64,000 bases of DNA from Elymus sibiricus (Eukaryota > Streptophyta > Magnoliopsida > Poales > Poaceae). The position numbers and the translations under genes were made by a program. The stretch is from NCBI GenBank assembly GCA_039707655.1, contig CM077664.1:122920485-122984484 (forward strand). Direction: 5' to 3'. The notes beneath the pieces were generated by a model that saw nothing but the letters and a program-made list of their open reading frames with translations, had not been told where the DNA came from and made no database searches. Shown here piece by piece: positions 21,879-33,382 of the stretch. Position 1 is the stretch's first letter. Every line of letters begins with the position of its first letter.

Positions 21879-23555
21879 TGATACGTCTCCAACGTATCTA
21901 TAATTTATGAAGTATTCATGCCATGTTTATTATAGTTTTGTATGATTTTGGTGCACTTTTATATGGCTTTTATATGATTTTCATGGACTAACATATTGAC
22001 CTAGTGCCCAGTACCAGTTGTTGTTTTCTGCTTGTTTTTGTTTTTCAAGAAAATCCATATCAAATGAAGTCCAAATGCAGCGAAACTTTTTGATGATTTT
22101 TTCTGGAACATAAGAGACACTAGAAGCTTCGGGAGGAGGCCAGAAGACCCACAGGGGCTCCACGAGCCACCAGGGCGCGCCACCCCCCAGGCGCGCCCTG
22201 GTGCCTCGTGGGCCCCCTGTGGCCCTTCTTCACGTGATTCCAACGCCAAAAAATCATATATATTCAGAAACCCCCGAAAGTTAACCTAGATAAGTTTTTA
22301 CGCCGCCGCAAACCTCTGTACCTCCACGATCTAATCTACAGCCCTTTTCCGGCACCCTGCCGAAGGGGGGAAAGCATCACCGGAGGCCATCTTCATCATC
22401 CTGGCAGTCTCCATGACGAGGAGGGAGTAGTTCACCCTCGGGGCTGAGGGTATGTACTAGTAGCTATGTGTTTGATCTCTCTCTCTCTCGTGTTCTTGAT
22501 TTGTCACGATCTTGATGTATCGTGAGCTTTGTTAATATAGTTGGATCATATGGTGTTTCTTCCCTCTCTATCTTTGTTGTGATGAATCGAATCTTTTCCC
22601 TTTGAGGTTTCATTATTGTCGGATTGAATATTCAGATTTGAGAACACTTGATGTATGTCTTGCATATGAAAACCCATGGTGACAATGGGGTATTATATTG
22701 ATTCACTTGATGTATGTTTTGGCACTCAACTCGCAGATTCCCGAGGTGACATTGGGGTAATCTATGCATAGGGGTTGATGCACGTTTTCATTATCTTTTC
22801 TCCGATAGAAACTTTGGGGTGCTCCTTGGAGTTCTTTGTGTGGATTGAATATTATGATTAGGAAGTTGTTTGATGCATATCGTATAATCAACTCACGGAT
22901 ACTTGTGGTGACATTGGAGTATCTAGGTGACATTAGGGTTGGTTGATGTGTTTCATATGGTGTTATTTTAGTACGAACTCTAGGGTTGTTCGTGACACTT
23001 ATAGGGATGGCTCAATAGATCGATCGGAAAGAATAACTTTGAGGTGGTTTCGTACCCTACAACAATTTCTATCTTATGTTCTCCGCTAATAGGAACTTGG
23101 GAGTGATTCTTTATCGCACGTTGAGGGATGATTATATGATCCAATTATGTTAGCACTATTGAGAGATTGCACTAGTGAAAGTATGAACCCTAGGCCTTGT
23201 TTTTAAGCATTGCAATACCGTTTGTGCTCACTTTTGTTACTTGCTACCTTGCTGTTTTTATATTTTTAGATTACAAAAACCTATATCTACTATCCATACT
23301 ACACTTTTATCACCATCTCTTCGCCGAACTAGTGCACCTATACAATTTACCATTGTATTGGGTGTGTTGGGGACACAAGAGATTTCTTGTATTTGGTTGC
23401 AGGGTTGTTTGAGAGATACCATCTTCAACCTACGCCTCCCACGGATTGATAAACCTTAGGTCATCCACTTGAGGGAAAATTGCTACTGTCCTACAAAACT
23501 CCGCGCTTGGAGGCCCAACACGAGTCTACAAGAATAAGTTGTGTAGTAGACATCA
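21879..23555 (+). repeat. E4 5' LTR
   Basis: TGATACGTCTCC to GTAGACATCA. Hairpin arms lie at 22160-22181 and 22190-22211 (21 of 22 pairs), with a TATA-like CATATATATT near 22256. The primer site TGGCGCCGTTGTCGGGGA starts at 23566. Confidence 0.9.
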
Positions 23556-23680
23556 AGCTCTTTTCTGGCGCCGTTGTCGGGGAGGTGAGTGCTTGAAGGT
23601 ATATCTTTAGATCTTGCAATCGAATCTTTTAGTTTCTTGTTTTATCACTAGTTTGGTTTATAAAAGAAAACTACAAAAAA

Positions 23681-24526
23681 ATGGAATTGAGGTTGCCTCA
23701 TATTATTCGTCTTTATCATGTCTTTCTTGAAAATGATGGATTGGAAAATTGTGCTCAATTGATAGAAGAAGAATTCAATAAAATGTTTGGCATAAAATCT
23801 TTGAATGATGAGCATGATTGCAATGTTGCTAGTATGAATTCTTTGAATATCCATGATGCTAGTGATATGCGAAGCCACAAGCTTGGGGATGCTATGTTTG
23901 ATGAAGATGATATTTTTAGTCCCCCAAGTTTTGATGAGCAAATTTATTATGATGAAAGCATGCCTCCTATTTATGATGATTATATTGATAAAAGTGGATT
24001 TGTAGAGGTCACAACTTTATTTAATGATGATTCCACTATTTTGGAAGAGGTTTTAATTGCTTATGACAACAAAGTTGCTATCTATGATGATTATTGTGAT
24101 GACATGTATGCTATAAAGAATAATGATAACTATGAAACTTGTCATCATGATTTTAATTTTCAATTGTATTATGCCAATCAAGTATCTCATGATAGTTATT
24201 TTGTTGAGTTTGCTCCCACTATTATGAACGAGAGGAAAATTGCTTGTGTGGAGAGTAATAAAAATTCTATGCTTACGTATCATGACAAGAATGCTTTATG
24301 TGATGGATATATTGTTGAAGTTATTCACGATGCTACTAAAAAATATTATGAGAGAGGATCATATGCTTGTAGGTGTTGCAATAATATCAAGTTTCCTCTC
24401 TATGTGTTGAAAGTTTTGAAGTTATGCTTGTTTTGCCTTCCTATGCTAGTTGATTCTTGCTCCCATAAACTATTTGCTCACAAAATCCCTATGCATAGGA
24501 ATTGGGTTAGGCTTAAATGTGTTTGA
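23681..24526 (+). CDS. E4 retrotransposon ORF, internally deleted gag-like protein
   Basis: A 281-codon open frame begins MELRLPHIIRLYHVF. The first 55 or so residues match the start of the longer E5 frame (34540-35445). It then jumps to SHKLGDAMFDEDD, which in E5 lies about 1 kb further on. The part of E5 that includes a CX2CX4HX4C zinc knuckle is missing, yet the frame is kept. The middle is very acidic (many Asp and Tyr). The end has a Cys-rich stretch, YACRCCNN, and a hydrophobic KVLKLCLFCLPMLV. No enzyme motif is present. Function unknown; it may be a leftover of an element-specific structural protein. Confidence 0.65.
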   Translation: MELRLPHIIRLYHVFLENDGLENCAQLIEEEFNKMFGIKSLNDEHDCNVASMNSLNIHDASDMRSHKLGDAMFDEDDIFSPPSFDEQIYYDESMPPIYDDYIDKSGFVEVTTLFNDDSTILEEVLIAYDNKVAIYDDYCDDMYAIKNNDNYETCHHDFNFQLYYANQVSHDSYFVEFAPTIMNERKIACVESNKNSMLTYHDKNALCDGYIVEVIHDATKKYYERGSYACRCCNNIKFPLYVLKVLKLCLFCLPMLVDSCSHKLFAHKIPMHRNWVRLKCV

Positions 24527-24700
24527 TATATTTTTCATGATGCTCCCTTTACGTTTCAATTCTTTACTTCTATGTGAGCATCATTCAAAATTATCATGCC
24601 TATCTAAAAGGCTTTAAAGAAAAGCGCTTGTTGGGAGGCAACCCAATATGTATCCTTTCTGTTTTAGTGTGTTCACATGATTAAGCTACTCTAGTAATCA

Positions 24701-26160
24701 TGTTTTATATGTTTTCTTTCAATAAAGTGCCAAGTAAAACCTTTGGGATAGAGTGGAAACTTGTTGATTCAATTCTGTGCAAAAACACAAACTTTTTCCT
24801 CCAGTGTTTAATTTCCCAGATTTTACTGGAGCGTCAAAAAATTCTGAAATTTTTACACAGTATTTATATGCAAATTTTTGACGTTTTCCTAATTTTTCAG
24901 AATTTTTAGAGTTCCAGAAGTATGGTATTTGCTCAGAACATTACAGACTGTTCTGTTTTTGATAGATTCTGTTTTCAATGCATAGTTTGCTTGTTTTAAT
25001 GTTTCCATAGCTTATATTATGAGATATAAATTGTGGAAATGATAGAATACAGTAGGAATTATATGGGAACAATTTTGAATCTTGTCTTGGACAGTACCTA
25101 AGTGATGGTTTATTCTTTATCATACTAACCGTTCTCACGAAGTTCCGTTAAGTTTTGTGTGATTGAAGTTTTCAAGCTTTGGGTGAGATGACGATGGATG
25201 AAGGAATAAGGAGTGGCAAGACCCTAAGCTTGGGGATGCCCAAGTCACCCAAAGGTAATATTCAAGGAAGACCCAAGCGTCTAAGCTTGGGGATGCCCCG
25301 GAAAGCATCCCCTCTTTCGTCTTAATCCATCGGTGACCTTACTCGGAGCTATATTTTTATTCGTCACATGATATGTGTTTTGCTTGGAGTATCATTTTAT
25401 TTTGTTTGTGTTTGCTTTCTGTTACTTAGAGTCATGTTTTGTATCTTTTATTTCAATAAAAAATGTCAAGTATAGCCTTTACCATGCTTATTTTGCAAGT
25501 TCATGAGTTGCTGTTTCAAAACAGAAAGTTTGCTGCTATTGATTAAATTGCCTAGAAATGTCAGAATGTGATAAAATCTTGAAATTTTGATACAGTCAAC
25601 TTTGATAAATTATTTCCAGTGTGGTAAATTTTCAGAATTTTTTTTGAGTTATCTAAGTATGGATTCTTAATTATCCTTTACAGACTGTCCTGTTTAGACA
25701 GATTGCTGTTATGGTTTCATTGTTTGCATATGTTGGCTTGTTTAATGATTCTATTTGAGGATAGGAGTATTAAATATGCAGAGGCATTTAGTATTCAATG
25801 TTTAATTATAATTTTTGTGATTTGCTACAGTAGAGAATGTTAAGGTTTTGAGTTGATTTATACTAACTTATCTCACGAGTTCTTGTTGAGTTTTGTGTGG
25901 ATGAAGTTTTTAAGATTTAGGGAAGCCATGGTATGAGAGGAATTAAGGAGACACAAGAGCTCAAGCTTGGGGATGTCCAAGGCATCCCAATATAATATTT
26001 CAAGAAGTCTCAAGCATCTAAGCTTGGGGATGCCCCGGTAGGCATCCCAGCTTTCTTCATCAACAATTATCGGTTAGTCTTGGTTGAAACTAAGTTTTTG
26101 CTTCTTCACATGATATGTGCTATTCTTGGAGTGTCCTTTTATTTTCATTTTGTTTGTTGT
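24701..26160 (+). repeat. E4 diverged tandem duplication, unit about 720 bp
   Basis: Two units (about 24701-25425 and 25430-26160) share the same order: a TTTCAATAAA block, a TCTGAAATTTTTACACAG-like block, a GACTGTTCTGTTTTTGA-like block, TGTTGAGTTTTGTGTG-like, then two polypurine-like AAGCTTGGGGATG motifs and a CATCCC end. E5 has the same pair in inverse order (about 31850-33300). E1 and E3 have only one unit. Confidence 0.7.
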
Positions 26161-26842
26161 TTTAATAAAATTATAGAGATCTGAAATCTTTATTTGGAGA
26201 GAGTCTTCACATAGCTACTTAATTGTTTAACTACTCATTGATCTTCACTTATATCTTTTGGAGTAGTTGGTCATTAATTCTCATGCTCCACTTATATCTT
26301 TTTGAGAGTTAATAATAGTAATGGTAATTTGCACAAGATATGCATTTGGTCCCAAGATGATGAATATTCGAGAGGGATATAATAAAAACTTTCATATAGA
26401 TCATTGGATATGATAAGCGTGATTCCTTGCAATGAAAATAATGAAAGAGATCATATGCTAATCTTATGGAAAGTAATGACATTACATAAAGAAAAGTATA
26501 AGTGGTAAAATTTATTGGAGGTTAACAAGCATACCATTAGTCAATGATGCAATTCATGAAAAATTTAATAAGGGAAGAGAAGATTCACATGCAAATATAC
26601 TATCTTGGACATCTTTTATGATTGTGAGCCCCCATTAAGTATTTTATGTCAAAATGTTGACGTTGGACAAGGAAGACAACGTAATGAATTATGTTTGTTC
26701 ATATTCACATAGAAGTTATATTGTTATAGATTCTCCAACATGTGGTGCTTGCCCAATATCTTTGCTAGCCAAAAATATGCACCAAGTAGAGATACTACTT
26801 GTGCATCCAAAACCCTTAAACCCAGTTTCTTCCCATGAGTGT

Positions 26843-26859
26843 CCACCATATCTACCTAT
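26843..26859 (+). other. Conserved 17-base motif in E4
   Basis: CCACCATATCTACCTAT, identical to the E1 copy at 6931-6947 and in the sense of the element. Confidence 0.75.
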
Positions 26860-27877
26860 GGATTGAATAAGATCCTTCAAGTAAGTTGTCATCGGTGCAA
26901 AAAGCAATAAAAATTGCCTCTAAATATGTCTGAACTTTTATTGTAAGGGAAATAAGCGTTGTACGAACTTGTGATGGTAAAGAAATAAAAGCGACGGACT
27001 GCATAATAAAGGTTGCTATCACAAGGGGCAATATAACGTGACGTTCCTTTGCATTAAGGGCTTGTGCATCCAAAAATAAAAAGCGCATGACAACCTCTGC
27101 TTCCCTCTGCGAAGGGCCTATCTTTTACTCTTATGCATTTACTTTTATGTATTTATTTTTTATGCAAGAGTCAATAGTGTTCTCTTCTACTTTTTTTTTC
27201 TCTTTTGCAAGCATCATGTGGTGGGGAAAGATCTAGGCACATATATCCAGTTGGATATGAGTGATCATGAGTTATTATTGTTGACATCACCCTTGAGGTG
27301 AATAAGTTGGGAGGTGAAATCACAAGCCCCTATCTTTCTATGTGTCTGGCTGAAACTTTTGCTCCATATATATGACGTGAGTGTTATCAATTATAGAAGA
27401 CTAAATGATGGTTGAGTATGTGGACTTGCTAGAAAGCTCCTACATGAGACCCTTCCTGAAAATATGATGAATTGCAATTGCATTGTTGACTAGAATAGTT
27501 TGTTAGTTTCCAAGAAAGTTTATGCCTTATACTTCATTGTTGTGATGAATTGTTACTTGCTCATGAGAAGTTTTATGATAATAAATATTGTTGTTATAAT
27601 AATGATCTTGCTTTGAATCATTCAAGTCCAATGTCCAAGCAATAAAACAAAAGATTATATGATGATTATGATAGGTAGCATTCCACATCAAAAAATTTGT
27701 TTTTGCTACTTTATCATGATGACTTTTATGAGGATAAGTTGTTGTTATGATGCTAGGAAAAGTGATTGAAATTATCATTGATCAAACTTATGCACTATGC
27801 TAGCATTCACACTTCATAAATTATTTCTTTTATCATTTACCTACTCGAGGACGAGCAAGAATTAAGCTTAGGGATTC

Positions 27878-28771
27878 TGATACGTCTCCAACGTATCTAT
27901 AATTTATGAAGTATTCATGCCATGTTTATTATAGTTTTGTATGATTTTGGTGCACTTTTATATGGCTTTTATATTATTTTCATGGACTAACATATTGACC
28001 TAGTGCCCAGTGCCCAGTGCCAGTTGCTGTTTTCTGCTTGTTTTTGGTTTTCCAGAAAATCCATATCAAATGAAGTCCAAATGCAGCGAAACTTTTTGAC
28101 GATTTTTTCTGGAACATAAGAGACACTAGGGCGTGCCACCCCCCCCCCCCCAGGCGCGCCCTGGTGCCTCATGGGCCCCCTGTGGCCCTTCTTCGCTTGA
28201 TTCCAACGCCAAAAAATCATATATATTCAGAAACCCCCGAAAGTTAACCTAGATGAGTTTTTACGCCGCCGCAAGCCTCTGTACCTCCACGATCTAATCT
28301 ACAGCCCTTTTCTGGCACCCTGCCGGAGGGGGGAAAGCATCACCGGAGGCCATCTTCATCATCCCGGCGGTCTCCATGACAAGGAGGGAGTAGTTCACCC
28401 TCGGGGCTGAGGGTATGTACTAGTAGCTATGTGTTTGATCTCTCTCTCTCGTGTTCTTGATTTGGCACGATCTTGATGTATCACGAGCTTTGTTAATATA
28501 GTTGGATCATATGGTGTTTCTTCCCTCTCTATCTTTGTTGTGATGAATCGAATCTTTTCCCTTTGAGGTTTCGTTATTGTCGGATTGAATATTCAGATTT
28601 GAGAACACTTGATTTATGTCTTGCATATGAATACCTGTGGTGACAATGGGGTATTATATTGATTCACTTGATGTATGTTTTGGCACTCAACTCACGGATT
28701 CCCGTGGTGACATTGGGGTAATCTATGCATAGGGGTTGATGCACGTTTTCATTATCTTTTCTCCGATAGAA
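27878..28771 (+). repeat. E4 3' LTR, truncated
   Basis: Begins TGATACGTCTCC after a polypurine tract changed to AAGCTTAGGGATTC. The left arm of the GC hairpin has been lost (about 28130-28150) and replaced by a run of C. The LTR stops at GATAGAA. Confidence 0.88.
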
Positions 28772-28773
28772 TC

Positions 28774-30169
28774 TTTTTGTAATCTGAAAATATAAAAACA
28801 GCAAGGTAGCAAGTAACAAAAGTGAGCATAAACGGTATTGCAATGCTTAGAAACAAGGCCTAGGGTTCATACTTTCGCTAGTGCAATCTCTCAACAATGT
28901 TAACATAATTGGATCATATAACCATCCCTCAACGCGCGATAGAGAATCACTCCCAAGTTCCTATTAGCGGAGAACATAAGATAGAAATTGTTTGTAGGGT
29001 ATGAAACCACCTCAAAGTTATCCTTTCCGATCGATCTATTGAGCTATTCCTATAAGTGTCACAAACAGCCCTAGAGTTTGTACTAAAATAACACCATATG
29101 ATACACATCAACCAACTCTAATGTCACCTAGATACTCCAATGTGGTATCCATGAGTTGATTATACGATATGCATCAAACAACTTCATAATCATAATATTC
29201 AATCCACACAAAGAACTCCAAGGAGCACCCCAAAGTTTCTGTCGGAGAAAAGATAATGAAAACGTGCATCAACCCCTATGCATAGATTACCCAAATGTCA
29301 CCACGGGAATCCGTGAGTTGAGTGCCAAAACATATATCAAGTGAATCAATATAATACCCCATTGTCACCATGGGTATTCATATGCAAGACATACATCAAG
29401 TGTTCTCAAATCTGAAATATTCAATCCAACAATAACGAAACCTCAAAGGGAAAAGATTCGATTCATCACAACAAGGATAGAGAGGGAAGAAACACCATAT
29501 GATCCCACTATATTAACAAAGCTCGCGATACATCAAGATCGTGCCAAATCAAGAACACGAGAGAGAGAGAGATCAAACACATAGCTACTGGTACAAACCC
29601 TCAGCCCCGAGGGTGAACTACTCCCTCCTCGTCATGGAGACCGCCGGGATGATGAAGATGGCCTCCGGTGATGATTTCCCCCTCCGACAGGGTGCCGGAA
29701 TGGGGCTTTAGATGAGATCGCTTCGGAACAGAGGCTTGCGGCGGCGTAAAAACTCATCTAGGTTAACTTTCGGGGGTTTCTGAATATATATGATTTTTCA
29801 GCGTTGGAATCACGCGAAGAGGTGCCACAGGGGCCCCACGAAGCACCAGGGCACGCCTGGGGGGCAGGCACGCCCAGGTGGCTCGTGGGGCCCCTGTGGC
29901 TCTTCTGCTGCTTCCCCGAAGCTTCCTGGGTCCGTTTCCTTCCAGAAAAAATCGTCAGAAAGTTTCACTGTATTTGGACTTCATTTGATATGGATTTTCT
30001 GGAAAACCAAAGACAAGCAGAAAACAGCAACTGGCACTGGGCACTAGGTCAATATGTTAGTCCATAAAAATCATATAAAAGCCATATAAAAGTGCACCAA
30101 AATCATACAAAACTATAATAAACATGGCATGAATACTTCATAAATTATAGATACGTTGGAGACGTATCA
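28774..30169 (-). repeat. E5 3' LTR, truncated
   Basis: Ends GACGTATCA on the plus strand; the opposite end starts abruptly at TTTTTGTAATCTG. Hairpin arms at 29836-29859 and 29865-29888 have begun to lose pairing through G-to-A changes. Confidence 0.88.
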
Positions 30170-33100
30170 GCATCCCCAAGCTTAATTCCTGCTTGTCCTC
30201 GAGTAGGTAAATGATAAAAGAAATAGTTTATGATGTGTGAATGCTAGCATAGTGCATAAGTTTGATCAATGATAATTTCAATCACTTTTCCTAGCATCAT
30301 AATAGCAACTTTTTCTCATAAAAGTCATCATGATAAAGTAGCAATTAAAAACAATTTTTTTGATGTGGAATGCTACTTATCATAATCATCATATATTCTT
30401 TTCTTTTATAGCATGGACATTGGACTTGAATGATTCAAAGCAATAGTCTATAATTTGCATGAAGATATAAATACTCAAGCATGCTAACAAGCAACCATGT
30501 CTTTCAAAATATCAACGCTAAAGAAAGTTATCCCTAGCCCATTATGCTCAATCATTGATCCATTCATGAAACACACTCAAATATTAGCTACATCCAATGC
30601 ACAAGTATGACAATAGTGCTCTCTAGTTGGTGCTTTGTAAGAGAAGATGGAGACTCAAAATAAAAATAAAATTGCATAAAAGTAAATAGATAGGCCCTTC
30701 GCAGAGGGAAGCAGAGATTTGCTAATGTGCGAGAGCTCAAGGCTTAAATTAGAGAGATAAAATTATTTTAAGAGGCATGCTTTTCCTGTCAACGAAAACG
30801 ACCAAGAATTCCCAATATTTTCCATGCTAGACACATCATAGGCGGTTCCCAAACAGAAAGTAAAGTTTATTTCCTTTCCACCATTCTTTCACAATCCATG
30901 GCTAGCCGTATCCACGGGTGCCCTCCATACCAACACTTTCTAAGGAATTTTGTTGTTATTATTTTTTATTTCATTCTAGGACTGGGCATCCCTATTACCA
31001 GCCACTCTCTCGTGCAATGAAAAGTGAATAAACACTCATCGTGAGAATAACACACCTACCATGGAAAATAATGGCCACCCCCTGACGCTTCATGAGCGGT
31101 ACGGGCACACAAAACGGAAAAATTATTTTGAAAATTAGAGTTGGCACACGCAAATTTACTTGGAACGCCATTGAAATACTGCATATGGGTAGATATGGTG
31201 GACTCATTTGGCACAACTCGGGTTTAAGGGATTTGGATGCACAAGCAGTATTTCCGCTTAGTACAAATGAAGACTAGCAAATAGATTGAGAAGCAACCAA
31301 CCAAAAAGCGAAAATGGTCATAAACATGCATTGAACATTACTAACACCGAATAATGCACCATAAGTAGGATATAATTTCGTTGCATAACTATTGACTTTA
31401 TGTGCATGCATAGGGAATCACAAACCTTAACACTAATATTCTTACTAAATCACAATTACTCACTAACATGACTCACATATTATCATCTCCATATCGCAAA
31501 ACTATTGCAAGGAATCAAACTTATCATATCCAATGATCTTTCATGAAAGTTTTTTATTATATCTCTCTTGAATATTCATCACTTTGGGACCAAAATCATA
31601 TCTTAAGCATTTTTCCATTACTATTGTCAACTCTCAAAATAATATAAGTGAAGCATGAGAGTGTATGTGTTTCTTCAAAATATAATCACCACCATGCTCA
31701 AAAAGATATAAGTGAAGTACTAGAGCAAATGATAAACTACTCCAAAAAGATATAAGTGAAGATCAAATGAGTAGTTAAGTAAATAGGTAGCTATGTGAGG
31801 ATTCTCTCTCATTTAAAAATTTCAGATCTTAAGTATTTTATTCAAACATCAAAGAAAACAAAATAAAATGACATTCCAAGAATAGCACATCTCATGTGAA
31901 GAAGCAAAAACTTAGGCTCAACCAAGACTAACCGATAATTGTTGATGAAGAAAGGTGGGATGCCTACCGGGGCATCCCCAAGCTTAGATGCTTGAGACTT
32001 CTTGAAATATTAACTTGGGTTGCCTTGGGCATCCCCAAGATTGAGCTCTTGTGTCTCCTTAATTCCTCTCATATCACGGTTCCTCTAAATCTTAAAAACT
32101 TCATCCACACAAAACTCAACAAGAACTCGTGAGATAAGTTAGTATAAATCAACACAAAACCTTAACATTCCCTTCTGTAACAAATCACAAAAATTATAAT
32201 CAAACATTGCATACTAAATGCCTCTGCATATTTAATACTCTTATCCTCAAATAGAAACATTAAACAAGCAAACATATGCAAACAATGCAACTATAACAGC
32301 AATCTGCCAATACAGAATAGTCTGTAAAGGGTGAATAAGAATTCATACTTCCCTAACTCCAAAAATTCTGAAAAATTACCACATGACAGAGAACTCATGC
32401 ATGCTTACTGTGTAAAAATTTCAGATTTTTATCATGTTCTGACTATTCAATAATATTCTGAACATAACAGAAAAATTTCTGTTTTCAAACAGCAACACAT
32501 GAACTTGCAAACTAAGCATGGTAATGGATATAATTGGCATTTTATTGTACTAAAAGATACAAAACATTATTATTTATAACATCAAGCAAATCTCAACAAA
32601 ATAAAATGACACTCCAAGCAAAACTCATATTATGTGACGAATAAAAATATAGCTTCGAGTAAGGTTACCGATAATGTTGAAGACGAAAGTGGGGATGCCT
32701 TCCGGGGCATCCCCAAGCTTAGACACTTGAGTCTTACTTAAATATTACCTTGGGGTGCCTTGTGCATCCCCAAGCTTAGGGTCTTGCTGCTCCTTATTTC
32801 CTCATATCGATATCTCACCCAAAACTTGAAAACTTCAATCACACAAAACTTAACGGAACTTGTGAGATAGGTTAGTATGATAAAAATAAATCATCCACTT
32901 AGGTACTGTCAAGACAAGATTCATAATTGTTCTCACATAATTCCTACTATAGTCTATCATTTCCACAATTTATATTGCTCAATATAAGCTATGGAAACAC
33001 TAAAACAAGCAAACTATGCATCGAAAACAGAATCTGTCAAAAACAGAACAACATGTAGTGAGCGATTTAAAAACCATACTTCTATACCTCCAAAAATTCT

Positions 33101-33382
33101 GAAAAAATAGGACAACGTAAAAAAATTGTAACCAAATACTGTGTAAAAATTTAAGAATTTTCAAATGCTCTAGTACAGAATAGAAATTCCAGCACTGGAC
33201 GCAAAAGTTTCTGTTTTTGCACAGAATCAAATCAACAAGTATCCACACTATCCCAAAGGCTTTACTTGGCACATTATTGAAAGAAAACATATGAAACATG
33301 ATTACTACAGTATATTAATCATGTGAACACGAGAAAAACAGTAGGTATAAATATTGGGTTGTCTCCCAACAAGCGCTTTTCT
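30170..33382 (-). mobile_element. E5 internal non-coding region
   Basis: Holds the conserved motif at 31185-31201 (one change), the conserved 73-codon frame at 30995-31216, the inverse copy of the 720 bp duplicated units (about 31850-33300) and several polypurine-like motifs (for example near 31970, 32705 and 32765). No pol-like coding sequence was recognised. Confidence 0.75.

Larger units (their letters stand above)
21879..28771 (+). mobile_element. Gypsy (Athila/Sabrina-type) element E4, 3' LTR truncated
   Basis: Plus-strand element with a 1677 bp 5' LTR (21879-23555), primer site, a 281-codon frame, a long non-coding part and a degenerate polypurine tract. Its 3' LTR starts at 27878 and breaks off after 894 bp at a junction with E5, which lies in the opposite orientation. 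The LTR is a different family from E1-E3 but shares their first 27 bases. No pol domains. The 5 bases left of it (TTGAC) do not match the 5 bases right of E5 (AGGAC). Confidence 0.88.
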
